Origin: JAHECQ01 sp963775125 | GTDB lineage: Bacteria > Actinomycetota > Acidimicrobiia > Acidimicrobiales > SZUA-35 | Length of the DNA: 64,000 nucleotides | Assembly (NCBI GenBank): GCA_963775125.1 | Contig: CAVZHQ010000002.1 | Coordinates: forward strand, 682,001-746,000 | Reading direction: 5' to 3' | Shown here: positions 50,722-59,538 of the stretch, piece by piece | How the letters are laid out: every line of letters starts with the position of its first letter | How positions within the stretch are numbered: position 1 is the stretch's first letter | Notes under the pieces: generated by a model | Databases searched by the model: none | What the model was told of the DNA's origin: nothing | Seen by the model: the letters and a program-made list of their open reading frames with translations, nothing else | Program-made: the position numbers and the translations under genes

Positions 50722-52653
50722 TCAGTGGTGAGCGTGGGAACGGTCGAGATCATCGGCTGGTTCGAGCGCCCACCCGTAGAGCGACAGCAGCATGAGCAGG
50801 CCACCGGGAATGGTGATCCACAGGCTGTACAGGACGCCGTAGCCGATGAGCGGCAGGGAGAAGGCCAACAAGATCGGCCAGTAGGACGGGGCCGGCAAGT
50901 GCACGCCCTCGCCGTTTCCAGGCTGCGCCAGTTCGGCGCCGGTGGCGATGCGACGGACCTTGCCGTTCTCGTCCTCGGCGTACTTGCGGTGCCAGAAGTC
51001 ATCGACGCTGGTGACGACCGGGGCGACGTCGAAGTTGTGGGCCGGCGCCGGCGACGGGATTGACCATTCGATCGTCCGGGCGTCCCACGGGTCGGGTCCG
51101 ACATTCGGGCGCCCAGCAGCCTTCCAGGCCTTCCAGGAGACGAAGGCGTTGAGGAGGAGGAAGAGCGTGAAGATGCCCAGAATGAGCGACCCGATCGAGG
51201 CCACCATGTTCCAGAAGTTCAGGCCCATCGCGTCGTCGTAGGTCTGCATCCGGCGAGGCATGCCCTGCAGGCCCAGGATGTGCATCGGGCCGAAGGTCAT
51301 GTTGAAGCCGATGACCATGCCCCAGAAGTGCCACTTTCCGATCTTCTCGTTCAGCTTGAAGCCGAAGGCCTTCGGCCACCAGAAGTAGAACCCGGCGACG
51401 AACCCGAAGAGTGCGCCGCCGAAGAGCACATAGTGGAAGTGGGCGACGATGTAGTACGTGTCGGTCTGCTGGGTGTCCCAAGGAGCGAGCGCGTGCGAAA
51501 CGCCCGAGAGACCGCCGACGGTGAACTGGGTGACCAGAGCGATGGAGAACAACATGGCGGTATTGAGGATGATCTTGCCGCCCCACAACGTGGCCATCCA
51601 GTTGAGGATCTTCACACCGGTCGGCACCGCGATGAACATGGTGGCGACCGAGAACGCCGTCACCGATGCGGGACCGAGGCCCGACACGAACATGTGGTGG
51701 GCCCACACGCCGAAGCCCATGAACCCGATGGCGATGCCCGAGAACACCATGAACGGGTACCCGAAGATGGGCTTACGGGCGAACGCCGGGATGACCTCGG
51801 AGACGATGCCGAAGGCCGGCAGGATCATCAGGTACACCTCAGGATGTCCGAAGATCCAGAACAGGTGCTGCCACAGCAACGGGTCGGCGCCCTGGTCGAT
51901 GTTGAAGAAGTTGGAGTCGAAGTTGCGATCGAAGAGCAACAGGAGCTGGGCCACGGTGAGCACCGGGATGGCGAACAGCAGCAGGAACTGCGTCACCAAC
52001 GTCATCCAGACGAAGACGGGCATCTTCATGAGCGCCATGCCGGGCGCTCGCATGTTCAGTACCGTCGTGATGAGGTTGACGGCGCCGGTCAGCGAACCGA
52101 TGCCGGCAATCAGCAGACCGATGTTCCAGTAGTCGATGCCGTTGGACGGGGAGAACGCAACGCCGTTGTTCGGCGCATAGTTGAACCAACCGCCATCGGC
52201 GCCTCCACCGAGGAACCAGCTGGTGTTGAGCATGAGGCCACCGGCGAAGAACACCCAGAAGCTGAAGGCGTTGATACGAGGGAAGGCGACATCTCGTGCA
52301 CCCACCTGAAGGGGCATGAGGAAGTTGGCAAAGGCTGCACCGATGGGCATGACCACCAGGAAGACCATGACCGTTCCGTGCATGGTGTAGATGCGGTTGT
52401 AGGCGTCGCCGCTGAGCAGTGTTCCGTTTGGCACAGCGAGTTGGGCCCGGATGAGGAGCGCAGCCACACCGCCGATGACCAAGAAGAACATCGCGGCCAG
52501 GCCGTACATGATGCCGATCTTCTTGTGGTCGACCGTGGTCAGCCAGTTCTTCAGGCCCGACGCCTCGTGCGGCCGGGCGAAGACGCCGAGCGGCTTTGCC
52601 GCGGTTCGCGGTCCGGTCGGGAGCGCTAGTGGTTCACCTTCGATGATCGCCAC
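50722..52653 (-). CDS. ctaD: Cytochrome c oxidase subunit I (catalytic)
   Basis: Catalytic subunit reducing oxygen to water and pumping protons (643 residues). All metal ligands are present: heme a His in YTMHGTVMVF, CuB ligands in FGHPEVYLM (with the cross-linked Tyr) and GVWAHHMF, and heme a3 / heme a His in YIVAHFHYVLFGG. After the usual 12 helices there is a C-terminal extension with two further helices (SYWPILLAFSLPLIGYGVLYSL and PGGLLMLLSLYGWALE), like a fused subunit IV. Confidence 0.96.
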   Translation of the reverse strand: MAIIEGEPLALPTGPRTAAKPLGVFARPHEASGLKNWLTTVDHKKIGIMYGLAAMFFLVIGGVAALLIRAQLAVPNGTLLSGDAYNRIYTMHGTVMVFLVVMPIGAAFANFLMPLQVGARDVAFPRINAFSFWVFFAGGLMLNTSWFLGGGADGGWFNYAPNNGVAFSPSNGIDYWNIGLLIAGIGSLTGAVNLITTVLNMRAPGMALMKMPVFVWMTLVTQFLLLFAIPVLTVAQLLLLFDRNFDSNFFNIDQGADPLLWQHLFWIFGHPEVYLMILPAFGIVSEVIPAFARKPIFGYPFMVFSGIAIGFMGFGVWAHHMFVSGLGPASVTAFSVATMFIAVPTGVKILNWMATLWGGKIILNTAMLFSIALVTQFTVGGLSGVSHALAPWDTQQTDTYYIVAHFHYVLFGGALFGFVAGFYFWWPKAFGFKLNEKIGKWHFWGMVIGFNMTFGPMHILGLQGMPRRMQTYDDAMGLNFWNMVASIGSLILGIFTLFLLLNAFVSWKAWKAAGRPNVGPDPWDARTIEWSIPSPAPAHNFDVAPVVTSVDDFWHRKYAEDENGKVRRIATGAELAQPGNGEGVHLPAPSYWPILLAFSLPLIGYGVLYSLWITIPGGLLMLLSLYGWALEPADDLDRSHAHH

Positions 52654-52671
52654 GGGTCAGTCGACTCCTGC

Positions 52672-53976
52672 TCAGTCCAAGGTCGCCAGGTAGGCGACCA
52701 AATTATCGAGATCTGCATCACTGAGAGCCGGGAATGCCGGCATGCCCCGTAGGTCGTCGGGGGCCATGTCCTTCTGACCGGGAGCGTTGCTGATCCAACG
52801 CTTGAGTTGGGCGACGTTGAATCGGCCATTCTCGGACAGGTCGAGGTACGTGGCCACGTCGAGCGCGTCGTCATCGGCATCGACCGGATTCCCTGCACCA
52901 TCGGTGATGTACTGGCTGTAGATGGCTCCGGCGAAAACCGAACGAGTGGCGAAATGGGTGAGGTCCGGCGCGGCGCCCGACTTGAGCTGGGCGGGGGTGA
53001 AGTCTTCCCCGTAGATCTCGTCGGAGCCTTCGGTCCGCACCACGTGACACGAGACGCAATTCTGTTCGAACAACGCCCGGCCGGCCGCTTCGGGGCTGGT
53101 TGCCTCGCCCTCGGCCGCCGTCTCGGGGAGCGCGGCCTGCTCGACTTGATTGGCGAGCCAGGTGTCGAACTCGGCGGGCGCCAACGCCACCGTGGACATG
53201 CGCATCCGAGCGTGCGAGAGCCCGCAGAACTCCGTGCACCAACCGGTGTACTTTCCGGCTTCGTCGGCCTCGAGGCTCCAGGTGTGGAATCGGCCGGGAA
53301 CCGCGTCTCGCTTGCCGTTGAGGCGCGGAATCCAGAACGAATGGATCACGTCGCCCGACGTGATCAGCAGGTCGACCTGGGACCCGGTGGGGATGACCAA
53401 TTCGTTGGCCACCGAGAGATCGTCGTCGTCGAGGGCGATGTTCAACGGCCACTCACGGTCGTCCTTGTCACCACCTGCACCGTCGATGCCCCAGATCTCA
53501 CCGTCGCCATCGGCGTCTTCGAAGAATCCGTCGCCGTCGAGGTCGTAGCGGTACTCCCACCACCATTGGCGCCCGATGACCATGACATCGAGCTGGCCCT
53601 GCTCGTTCTTCTCTTCGAGCTTCCAGATCGTTGACACCATGGGAATGGAGATGACGGCGAGCAGAATCGCCGGAGCGATGGTCCAACCAATTTCGAGCTT
53701 CTCATTGCCATGGGTTTGGTGCGGCAAGTCCTCGTAATCGAAGTCCTCGGGCTTCACCCGGCCCTTGATGGCGAGCACGATGCCGCCACCGATGACCAGA
53801 ACGAAGACGACGGCCATGATGTACCAGATGGGCCGGGCGAGATCGTCGATGATTCGGGCCTGAGGTCCGCGTGGTTCGAAGGTATTGAGCGGCTTGTCGT
53901 CGGCGCACGACGACACGGCAAGCGTGGCGAGCAGCGCAAGGCCGAGACCTCGTTTGTGACGGGGGAGGAAGGTCAT
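52672..53976 (-). CDS. ctaC: Cytochrome c oxidase subunit II fused to a cytochrome c domain, with an Asp-rich insertion
   Basis: Receives electrons from cytochrome c; caa3-type (434 residues). A lipoprotein signal (LAVSSCADD, Cys24), two helices, then the CuA domain with ligands H212, C247, C251, H255 and M258 (CTEFCGLSHARM), and a C-terminal class I cytochrome c with CVSCH at 307-311. Unusual: an insertion at about 145-187 within the CuA domain contains DLDGDG and DADGDG, calcium-loop (EF-hand/dockerin-like) motifs, and further Asp-rich sequence. ATG 53976 gives a proper signal peptide; the upstream frame does not. Confidence 0.94.
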   Translation of the reverse strand: MTFLPRHKRGLGLALLATLAVSSCADDKPLNTFEPRGPQARIIDDLARPIWYIMAVVFVLVIGGGIVLAIKGRVKPEDFDYEDLPHQTHGNEKLEIGWTIAPAILLAVISIPMVSTIWKLEEKNEQGQLDVMVIGRQWWWEYRYDLDGDGFFEDADGDGEIWGIDGAGGDKDDREWPLNIALDDDDLSVANELVIPTGSQVDLLITSGDVIHSFWIPRLNGKRDAVPGRFHTWSLEADEAGKYTGWCTEFCGLSHARMRMSTVALAPAEFDTWLANQVEQAALPETAAEGEATSPEAAGRALFEQNCVSCHVVRTEGSDEIYGEDFTPAQLKSGAAPDLTHFATRSVFAGAIYSQYITDGAGNPVDADDDALDVATYLDLSENGRFNVAQLKRWISNAPGQKDMAPDDLRGMPAFPALSDADLDNLVAYLATLD

Positions 53977-54053
53977 GGGAGCAGGAGGGGAGGCTTTCTC
54001 AAGAGTTGCCTGGCGGGCACGGCCTTGCCAAGTTCTACGTCGTATGAAAGCGG

Positions 54054-54833
54054 TCACTCGCCCTCTCCTTCGTGCTCGGCGTCATGGCCTTCCTCGTGGT
54101 GGAAGTCGCGCTCGCCGACGACGCCGGCCGCGATGCCGCCTCCCAGGAGCACGAGGCCACCGAGGACGAGCATGCTCCGCACGACGGCCGGTTTGAGATC
54201 GACTCGGGAGAGAAGCACGGCGCCGCCGAAGATCAGCACGGTGGCAATTCCGCCGGCGACGACCGACCAGATCTCCGGTACAGCGAGGAAGACGCGGGAG
54301 GCCAAGATCACCACGATTGCGATGGCGAGCGTCGCCATGACCGGCACCTCGAACGGCGCAACGAGGCGCCGGCGGACAACCCGGTTCACCTCGACATCGC
54401 CGGTTGCGCGATCGCTCCAGGCGAGGACGAGCCACTGCAGCGCACCGACGAAGACGACCGCCAGACCCAGATAGAACCAGAGGCTGCCGAGCGAAAGCCC
54501 GAGCACGACCCCTGCCAGGCCGAAGGCCACGAACAGGCCCCAGTACGACGGGTCGGCGGGAGCAGTGACCGCTGGGAGCGAGGTGGCGCCGACGCGAGCG
54601 GCAAGCGCTTCGGCGTCTCCGTCACGAGTGGCAACGAGAATCCAGCCCAGTACATGGGCAGTGACGCCGACGGCCAGCAGGATGGCGTAGCCCGTGTGGT
54701 CACCGACGCCTCCCTTGTAGCCGGACGTGACGACCCCAATGGGCTCACCCCCGGTGACGAGGCCGTAGACGACTGCTCCCAGGAAACCCGAGAGCGAGAT
54801 GGCGAAGAGAAATTTGGGACCCCAGGTAAACAT
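54054..54833 (-). CDS. Multi-helix membrane protein of unknown function in the oxidase operon
   Basis: A 259-residue protein with about seven predicted helices, beginning with MFTWGPKFLFAISLSGFLGAVVYGL. The C-terminal 20 residues are His/Glu-rich (HHEEGHDAEHEGEGE), possibly metal-binding. No family recognised. It lies between the second COX3 gene and ctaC, so a role in oxidase assembly or as extra subunit is plausible. Confidence 0.65.
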   Translation of the reverse strand: MFTWGPKFLFAISLSGFLGAVVYGLVTGGEPIGVVTSGYKGGVGDHTGYAILLAVGVTAHVLGWILVATRDGDAEALAARVGATSLPAVTAPADPSYWGLFVAFGLAGVVLGLSLGSLWFYLGLAVVFVGALQWLVLAWSDRATGDVEVNRVVRRRLVAPFEVPVMATLAIAIVVILASRVFLAVPEIWSVVAGGIATVLIFGGAVLLSRVDLKPAVVRSMLVLGGLVLLGGGIAAGVVGERDFHHEEGHDAEHEGEGE

Positions 54834-54846
54834 GGTGCTTCGGGAC

Positions 54847-55461
54847 CTACTTGGTGATGTAGATGGCGTACCAGAGAACGAGATACAGACCGACGGTCGT
54901 GTACCAGAACATCGCGGCGCCGTACACGCCTTCGAGGTCCTTGGCTGAGTACTCGCCGCCGAAGGCTCGAAGAGCCATGCCGGCGAGATACGCCATTGCG
55001 GCGACCAGGAGCACCATGTGGGTGCCGATCACCGCGTAGATCAACGGAGCCCGGGGGCTGGCCGCGATCTCCAGTTCCATGATGGAGAGCAGATAGGCCG
55101 TCTGCGCCAGGAAGGCGAACCCGAGGAGCAAGCTCAGACCAGCTGCGATGTGGAAGTTGGGCCGGTCGTCGTTGCGCATCGCCTGAATGGCCCAAGCCAT
55201 GGTGGCCGCAGAGAACACCAGCGTGAACATCATCATGTTCGGCTGGGTGAGCGGGATGTCCACCCCTTTGGGTAGCCACCGCTCTCCGGTGCGAAGCACG
55301 TCGGCCCGGTTGGCGGCGTAGAAGCCCACCAGGCCGGAGAACCCCATGGTGACCGCCAGCGAGACCAGCGCCGTGCCGATGAGGAGCAGCCGGGGCTTGG
55401 CCGGCAGCGCAGCAGGCACGTCGGCCGGAATGGCGTCGAACGGCGTGATGTCAGTCATCAT
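54847..55461 (-). CDS. Second cytochrome c oxidase subunit III-like protein
   Basis: A 204-residue protein of the COX3 fold with five helices (LLIGTALVSLAVTMGFSGLVGFY, MMMFTLVFSAATMAWAIQAM, GLSLLLGFAFLAQTAYLLSIMELE, the segment IYAVIGTHMVLLVAAMAYLAGM, and a last helix near FWYTTVGLYLVLWYA). It is clearly different from ctaE and is encoded with the degenerate COX1-like gene: its ATG overlaps that gene's stop (ATGA). Probably its structural partner. Confidence 0.8.
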   Translation of the reverse strand: MMTDITPFDAIPADVPAALPAKPRLLLIGTALVSLAVTMGFSGLVGFYAANRADVLRTGERWLPKGVDIPLTQPNMMMFTLVFSAATMAWAIQAMRNDDRPNFHIAAGLSLLLGFAFLAQTAYLLSIMELEIAASPRAPLIYAVIGTHMVLLVAAMAYLAGMALRAFGGEYSAKDLEGVYGAAMFWYTTVGLYLVLWYAIYITK

Positions 55462-57200
55462 GCATGCTCCGTGAGAGCGGCGTCGGTCGGGGCTGCGGGC
55501 GCAGCACCGTCTACCTGGATGCCGGGGATCTGGAAATCGGGGTCCGCAAGCGGCGTTGCCGAACGAACGACCGGCAGTGCCGCGAAGTTGGTGGCCGGCG
55601 GAGGGCTCGAGGTGGCCCATTCGAGGGTCATACCGTGCCAGGGCTCATTGGCCGAACCGGATCCTGCAGCTGCCTTCCCCACGTTCGCAAGCAACAGCAA
55701 GAGCGCGAGCGCCAGCAAGGCAAGCCCGGCAGTGGACACACCGTTCATGGCTTCCACTCCGTCGGGGATGCTGTCACCCAGCAGAGGAAGGCTTGCCTGG
55801 CCAAGGAACCCGGCGACGATCCCGCCGACTCCCCAGACGAAGCCGCCACCTGCAGCAGCCAATGCGGTCAGCAATCCGAGCCGGTCATCGAGCGATCGAC
55901 CCCAGATCTTGTGCGCCCAGTGGTGGACGCCGGCGATCGCTCCGAGCACTGCGGCCCCGATGACCAGCCCTCGAATCCCCTCGTGGAACGACGTCGACGC
56001 CAAGTCGAGGGAATCATCGAGCGAAACGTCGGTGTCGAAATTCTTGTTGAGGAAACCGACGATGGGCCACACCACCCCGAGCAGCGCCGCGACGGTTCCG
56101 GACAGGAGAAGCACACCCGACAGCAGACCGGCGACGAGCGGGGTCCGGACCTTGATGCTGCCGTTGCGAAGGCTGTCACCGGCGAGGCCGAGCGTCGCCA
56201 GGATCGGAAGCACGGACACAATCAACGCGACCACGAGCAGGCCGTTGTCGAACGCAATCTGGCGACCGCTGCCGGCGAAGGTGAACATGTCCGCTCCGAA
56301 GGCGACCACACCGAGCAGACCGATGAGGCCGAGCACGGATCGATGGAACCGCGCCGGCCGGCCCGTGTGCACGCCGATGGCCTCGACTCCGATGGCCAAG
56401 GCCGGCACGGCGAGCCAGTAGAGGCCCGGTGCAAGGGAGACCGAGTCGACGATGCCAACCAAGGCAATGCGGGCCGTCTCGTCCGCCAGGAAGCCATGCT
56501 TCACTTCGAGATAGCCGAGAACCAACTGGGCGACGACGAGCGGAAGGCTGAACAGTCCTCCGAGGCTGAAGACGAGGAAGCCCCAGGTCGCCACCGGGAC
56601 CCGGTCGAGATCCATCCCCGCGGTGCGGGCACCCAGCACCGTGCTGGCGACGCACACCATCGCCCAGACCAACGCCAGAACGACGAACCCCAAGGCCGAC
56701 GCCCACATGAGGACGTGATCGGTGCTCCAACCGCCGGGTCCGCCACCGGCTGCGTAGGAAACGATCAGCAGGATGACGCCCAGGAGCCAGGTCCAAAAGG
56801 CGGCGGCGGCGCCACGGGGGAACGCAAGGGAGAACGAGCCCACCTGCAGTGGCACGACATAGATGGCCAGGGCCACGAACAGCGGCACCACGCCGCCGAA
56901 GATCAGAAGATCTCGCCCGAGGGACCAAAGTTGGGCGAACGCTGCGGCGTCGTCGGAAATCGTGAAGCCAGCGAGATCGACCTGCTCAGCGGCGGCAACA
57001 ACGGAGACCACGGCCCCCGCCAGCAGGAAGACCACCGAACACAGCATCCACAGGCGACCGATCACCTTGTGGTCGCCGGCACCGAAGTAGGCGTCGAGGG
57101 CGACCAGAGGACTGTCGGACACCGGATGGTCTGAGACACCACTGAGGGAGGCCTCAGCCTGGTCAGCAGTGGAATCGTGGCGAGTTTCTGTCAGTGCCAT
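55458..57200 (-). CDS. Degenerate cytochrome c oxidase subunit I homologue lacking all metal ligands
   Basis: A 580-residue protein with about 12 helices that aligns with CtaD through FGAGDHKVIGRLWML, VVPLQVGSFSLAFPRGAAAAFWTW, and the C-terminal LEWATSSPPPATNFAALPVV. The ligands are gone: YTMHG reads LWSLGR (heme a His lost), FGHPEVY reads SLAPGLY (CuB His lost, Tyr kept), GVWAHHMF reads VAFGADMF (both CuB His lost) and AHFHYVL reads EGIRGLV (heme a3 and a His lost). The frame is open and hydrophobicity preserved, so it is a selected, non-catalytic paralogue rather than a pseudogene. First gene of the oxidase operon. Confidence 0.85.
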   Translation of the reverse strand: MALTETRHDSTADQAEASLSGVSDHPVSDSPLVALDAYFGAGDHKVIGRLWMLCSVVFLLAGAVVSVVAAAEQVDLAGFTISDDAAAFAQLWSLGRDLLIFGGVVPLFVALAIYVVPLQVGSFSLAFPRGAAAAFWTWLLGVILLIVSYAAGGGPGGWSTDHVLMWASALGFVVLALVWAMVCVASTVLGARTAGMDLDRVPVATWGFLVFSLGGLFSLPLVVAQLVLGYLEVKHGFLADETARIALVGIVDSVSLAPGLYWLAVPALAIGVEAIGVHTGRPARFHRSVLGLIGLLGVVAFGADMFTFAGSGRQIAFDNGLLVVALIVSVLPILATLGLAGDSLRNGSIKVRTPLVAGLLSGVLLLSGTVAALLGVVWPIVGFLNKNFDTDVSLDDSLDLASTSFHEGIRGLVIGAAVLGAIAGVHHWAHKIWGRSLDDRLGLLTALAAAGGGFVWGVGGIVAGFLGQASLPLLGDSIPDGVEAMNGVSTAGLALLALALLLLLANVGKAAAGSGSANEPWHGMTLEWATSSPPPATNFAALPVVRSATPLADPDFQIPGIQVDGAAPAAPTDAALTEHA

Positions 57201-57251
57201 GAACGAATGGACCTCAGCGGCGAAGCGTCTCGAACAACTAGTGTCTCAGAA

Positions 57252-57344
57252 GTGGTGACCGGGCGCCGCCGATTCACCACAGGTAGTGCGGGCCGTACTG
57301 TAACCGCGCCGGAGCTGGTTAACGAATGTCGTCCGCCAACGAAT
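57252..57344. promoter_or_regulatory. Repeats in the region upstream of the oxidase operon
   Basis: Inverted repeat GTGGTGA (57252-57258) / TCACCAC (57274-57280), and two direct copies of AACGAAT at 57321 and 57338, 17 bases apart. Both lie in the 160-base gap before the COX1-like gene (minus strand) and after ctaB. They are candidate regulator sites; no consensus recognised. Confidence 0.35.
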
Positions 57345-57360
57345 CTGCCGGCCTGCACCC

Positions 57361-58266
57361 TCACGATCCCCACCCAACCAGCTGGTCGACGGCGATACCC
57401 GCGAAAAGCACCGTGAGATGGGTAATGGAGAATCCGAAGTAACGAATCGCCTTGGACTCGAGGGCCTTGGCGTCCCGCTCGCGAACGAGCTGAACCGCTC
57501 CAGCCGTGAACGCCGCTCCGATGATCAGCGACACACCGGTGTAGATCCAACCCATGTCCGCGACCGGAATCAATACGAGGGTCACGACCCAGACGATCAC
57601 CGAGTACACCAAGATTTGTCGCACCGTGCTTCGATGTCCCGCTACTACAGGCATCATCGGGACTCCGGCTGCGGCGTAGTCGTCCTCGTAGCGGATCGCC
57701 AATGCCCAGAAGTGCGGTGGTGTCCAGAAGAAGATGACGGCAAAGAGAATGACGGCCGGCCACCCGACCGAGTTGGTGACCGATGACCATCCAATCAGGG
57801 CAGGCACCGCCCCGGCCGCACCACCGATGACGATGTTCTGGGTGGACGTTCGCTTCAGCCAGAGGGTGTAGATGAAGACATAGAACAGACAAGCGGCGAC
57901 CGCCAGGGCCGCCGAAAGCAGGTTGACGAACGCCCAGAGCCAAGCGAACGCCAGGGCCTCGATCGCCAATGCGAAGATCATGGCTTCGGCCGGTGTCACC
58001 TCTCCGGTGACGAGCGGTCGACCCTTGGTCCGTTCCATTTTGGCGTCGATGTCTCGATCGACGTACATGTTGAAGGCGTTCGCCCCGCCCGCAGCCAAGG
58101 TTCCACCGATGACGGTCGCAACCATCAGCCAGATCGAGGGCAACCCACGTTCGGCAAGCACCATGGTTGGGACCGTACTGACCAACAGCAGCTCGATGAT
58201 CCTCGGTTTGGTGAGCGCGACGAACGCCGCTGCTCGGGATCTCGAGGCTGTCGCAATCAACACCAC
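57361..58266 (-). CDS. ctaB: Protoheme IX farnesyltransferase (heme O synthase)
   Basis: Converts heme b to heme O for the aa3 oxidase. The UbiA-type aspartate motifs are NMYVDRDIDAKMERTKGRPL and YTLWLKRTSTQNIVIGGAAGAVPALIGW; the protein has about nine helices. Start is uncertain: GTG 58266 leaves 52 bases before the divergent ctaA and gives a usual N terminus near AFVALTKPRIIELLL, while ATG 58320 would overlap the ctaA start codon. Next to ctaA, as in many bacteria. Confidence 0.9.
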   Translation of the reverse strand: MVLIATASRSRAAAFVALTKPRIIELLLVSTVPTMVLAERGLPSIWLMVATVIGGTLAAGGANAFNMYVDRDIDAKMERTKGRPLVTGEVTPAEAMIFALAIEALAFAWLWAFVNLLSAALAVAACLFYVFIYTLWLKRTSTQNIVIGGAAGAVPALIGWSSVTNSVGWPAVILFAVIFFWTPPHFWALAIRYEDDYAAAGVPMMPVVAGHRSTVRQILVYSVIVWVVTLVLIPVADMGWIYTGVSLIIGAAFTAGAVQLVRERDAKALESKAIRYFGFSITHLTVLFAGIAVDQLVGWGS

Positions 58267-58318
58267 GAGCAGAGGGTACCGATCCAAAGGCCACCAGGGC
58301 ACCCGGTAGATTGCCCGC

Positions 58319-59245
58319 ATGACCGCGATCGACACGCCGACCTCCGAAGCCGGGGCTGCTCGGTCGGTTTCGCCGGAGTTCTACGTCAAGGTCGTCTGGG
58401 TTTCGGCGGCTCTGTTGGCGATGATCATTTTCACCGGGGCGGCCGTGCGCCTCACCAGCTCGGGGCTGGGGTGCGAAGACTGGCCGCAGTGCTCGGCCGA
58501 CCGCGTGGTGCCCGAGTGGGGCTTCCACCCGTGGATCGAGTTCGGCAACCGTTTGATCTCGGGTCTGGTGTCGGCCTCTGTCGCCGCCGCCGTTCTGCTT
58601 GCCTACCGACGGGCGCCGCGGCGAACCGACCTGATCCGATGGTCATGGGGGCTGGTCGCCGGAGTCCTCGTCCAAATCGTCCTCGGCGGCGTCACCGTCC
58701 TCGTCGACCTGCATCCCCTCTTCGTCGCCGTTCATTTCCTTCTTTCGGCGCTCTTGATGGCCAACGTGCTCGTGCTCGCCGCACGGGCCAAGGCGTCCTC
58801 GGCCGAGACTCGGCCGAACTATCGGTCGCACCAGATCTGGCACAGTCGACTGATCGTGCTGCTCGCGTCGCTGGTTCTCGTCGTCGGCACCCTGGTCACC
58901 GGCAGTGGACCCCATGGCGGCGACACCCGAGCCGACCGACTCGACTTGTCGTTGCAAGCGATCGCTCGGATACACAGCCTGCTCGCCTGGATGCTCGTCG
59001 CCGCCACCGTGGCCTTCGCCCTGACGACGAAGGCCCAACCGCCGGCGACATTGCATCGCCTGGTTGCGTTGATCGTGCTCCAGGGCGCCATCGGCTATTG
59101 GCAGTACGCTGCCGGCATTCCTGCCGGCTTGGTCGAACTGCACATCATCGGCGCCGTTGCTGTGTGGTGTTCGGTGATCTGGCTGCACCTGGGCCTCTTC
59201 GACCGATCCATCGCAACATCGTCATCCCCCAGCCTCTCGTCATGA
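58319..59245 (+). CDS. ctaA: Heme A synthase
   Basis: Oxidises heme O to heme A (308 residues, eight helices). Conserved histidines appear in LHPLFVAVHFLLSALL, ARIHSLLAWML and VELHIIGAVAVW, together with the glutamate in FHPWIEFGNRLISG. The cysteine pair GLGCEDWPQC in the first outer loop is that of the Gram-positive type. Divergent from ctaB; the end overlaps clpS by 4 bases. Confidence 0.93.
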   Translation: MTAIDTPTSEAGAARSVSPEFYVKVVWVSAALLAMIIFTGAAVRLTSSGLGCEDWPQCSADRVVPEWGFHPWIEFGNRLISGLVSASVAAAVLLAYRRAPRRTDLIRWSWGLVAGVLVQIVLGGVTVLVDLHPLFVAVHFLLSALLMANVLVLAARAKASSAETRPNYRSHQIWHSRLIVLLASLVLVVGTLVTGSGPHGGDTRADRLDLSLQAIARIHSLLAWMLVAATVAFALTTKAQPPATLHRLVALIVLQGAIGYWQYAAGIPAGLVELHIIGAVAVWCSVIWLHLGLFDRSIATSSSPSLSS

Positions 59246-59535
59246 CCCAGCCGCTGGAAGTCGCAGAGCCCATCGTCGATACCGACGAGGAGCTCGACGT
59301 CGATCGCCCATGGATCGTTGTCGTCTGGAATGACCCCATCAACCTCATGTCGTACGTCACCTACGTCCTCCAGAGCGTCTTCGGGTACTCGAAGGAGAAG
59401 GCCACCAAATTGATGCTCGACGTCCACGAGAAGGGCCGAGCCAACGTGAGTGGGGGCACAAGGACCGAGGCCGAACGAGACGTGCACAAACTCCACGCCT
59501 TCGGTCTTTGGGCGACGATGGAACAGGAGAGCTGA
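59242..59535 (+). CDS. clpS: ATP-dependent Clp protease adaptor ClpS
   Basis: Delivers N-degron substrates to ClpC/ClpA (97 residues). The core reads VVWNDPINLMSYVTYVLQSVFGYS and VHEKGRANVSGGTRTEAE. The N-terminal 22 residues are acidic and flexible. ATG overlaps the ctaA stop (ATGA). Followed by the DUF2017 gene, its usual neighbour in actinobacteria. Confidence 0.94.
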   Translation: MTQPLEVAEPIVDTDEELDVDRPWIVVVWNDPINLMSYVTYVLQSVFGYSKEKATKLMLDVHEKGRANVSGGTRTEAERDVHKLHAFGLWATMEQES

Positions 59536-59538
59536 GGG

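Noticed and set aside
55464..57134. 556-codon open frame on the plus strand opposite the COX1-like gene
   Set aside because: Same shadow effect; the opposite strand aligns to cytochrome oxidase along its length and has coupled neighbours.
55458..57200. COX1-like gene as a pseudogene
   Set aside because: Open over 580 codons with preserved helices, coupled to the next gene, and ligand changes are consistent at all sites while other family motifs remain.
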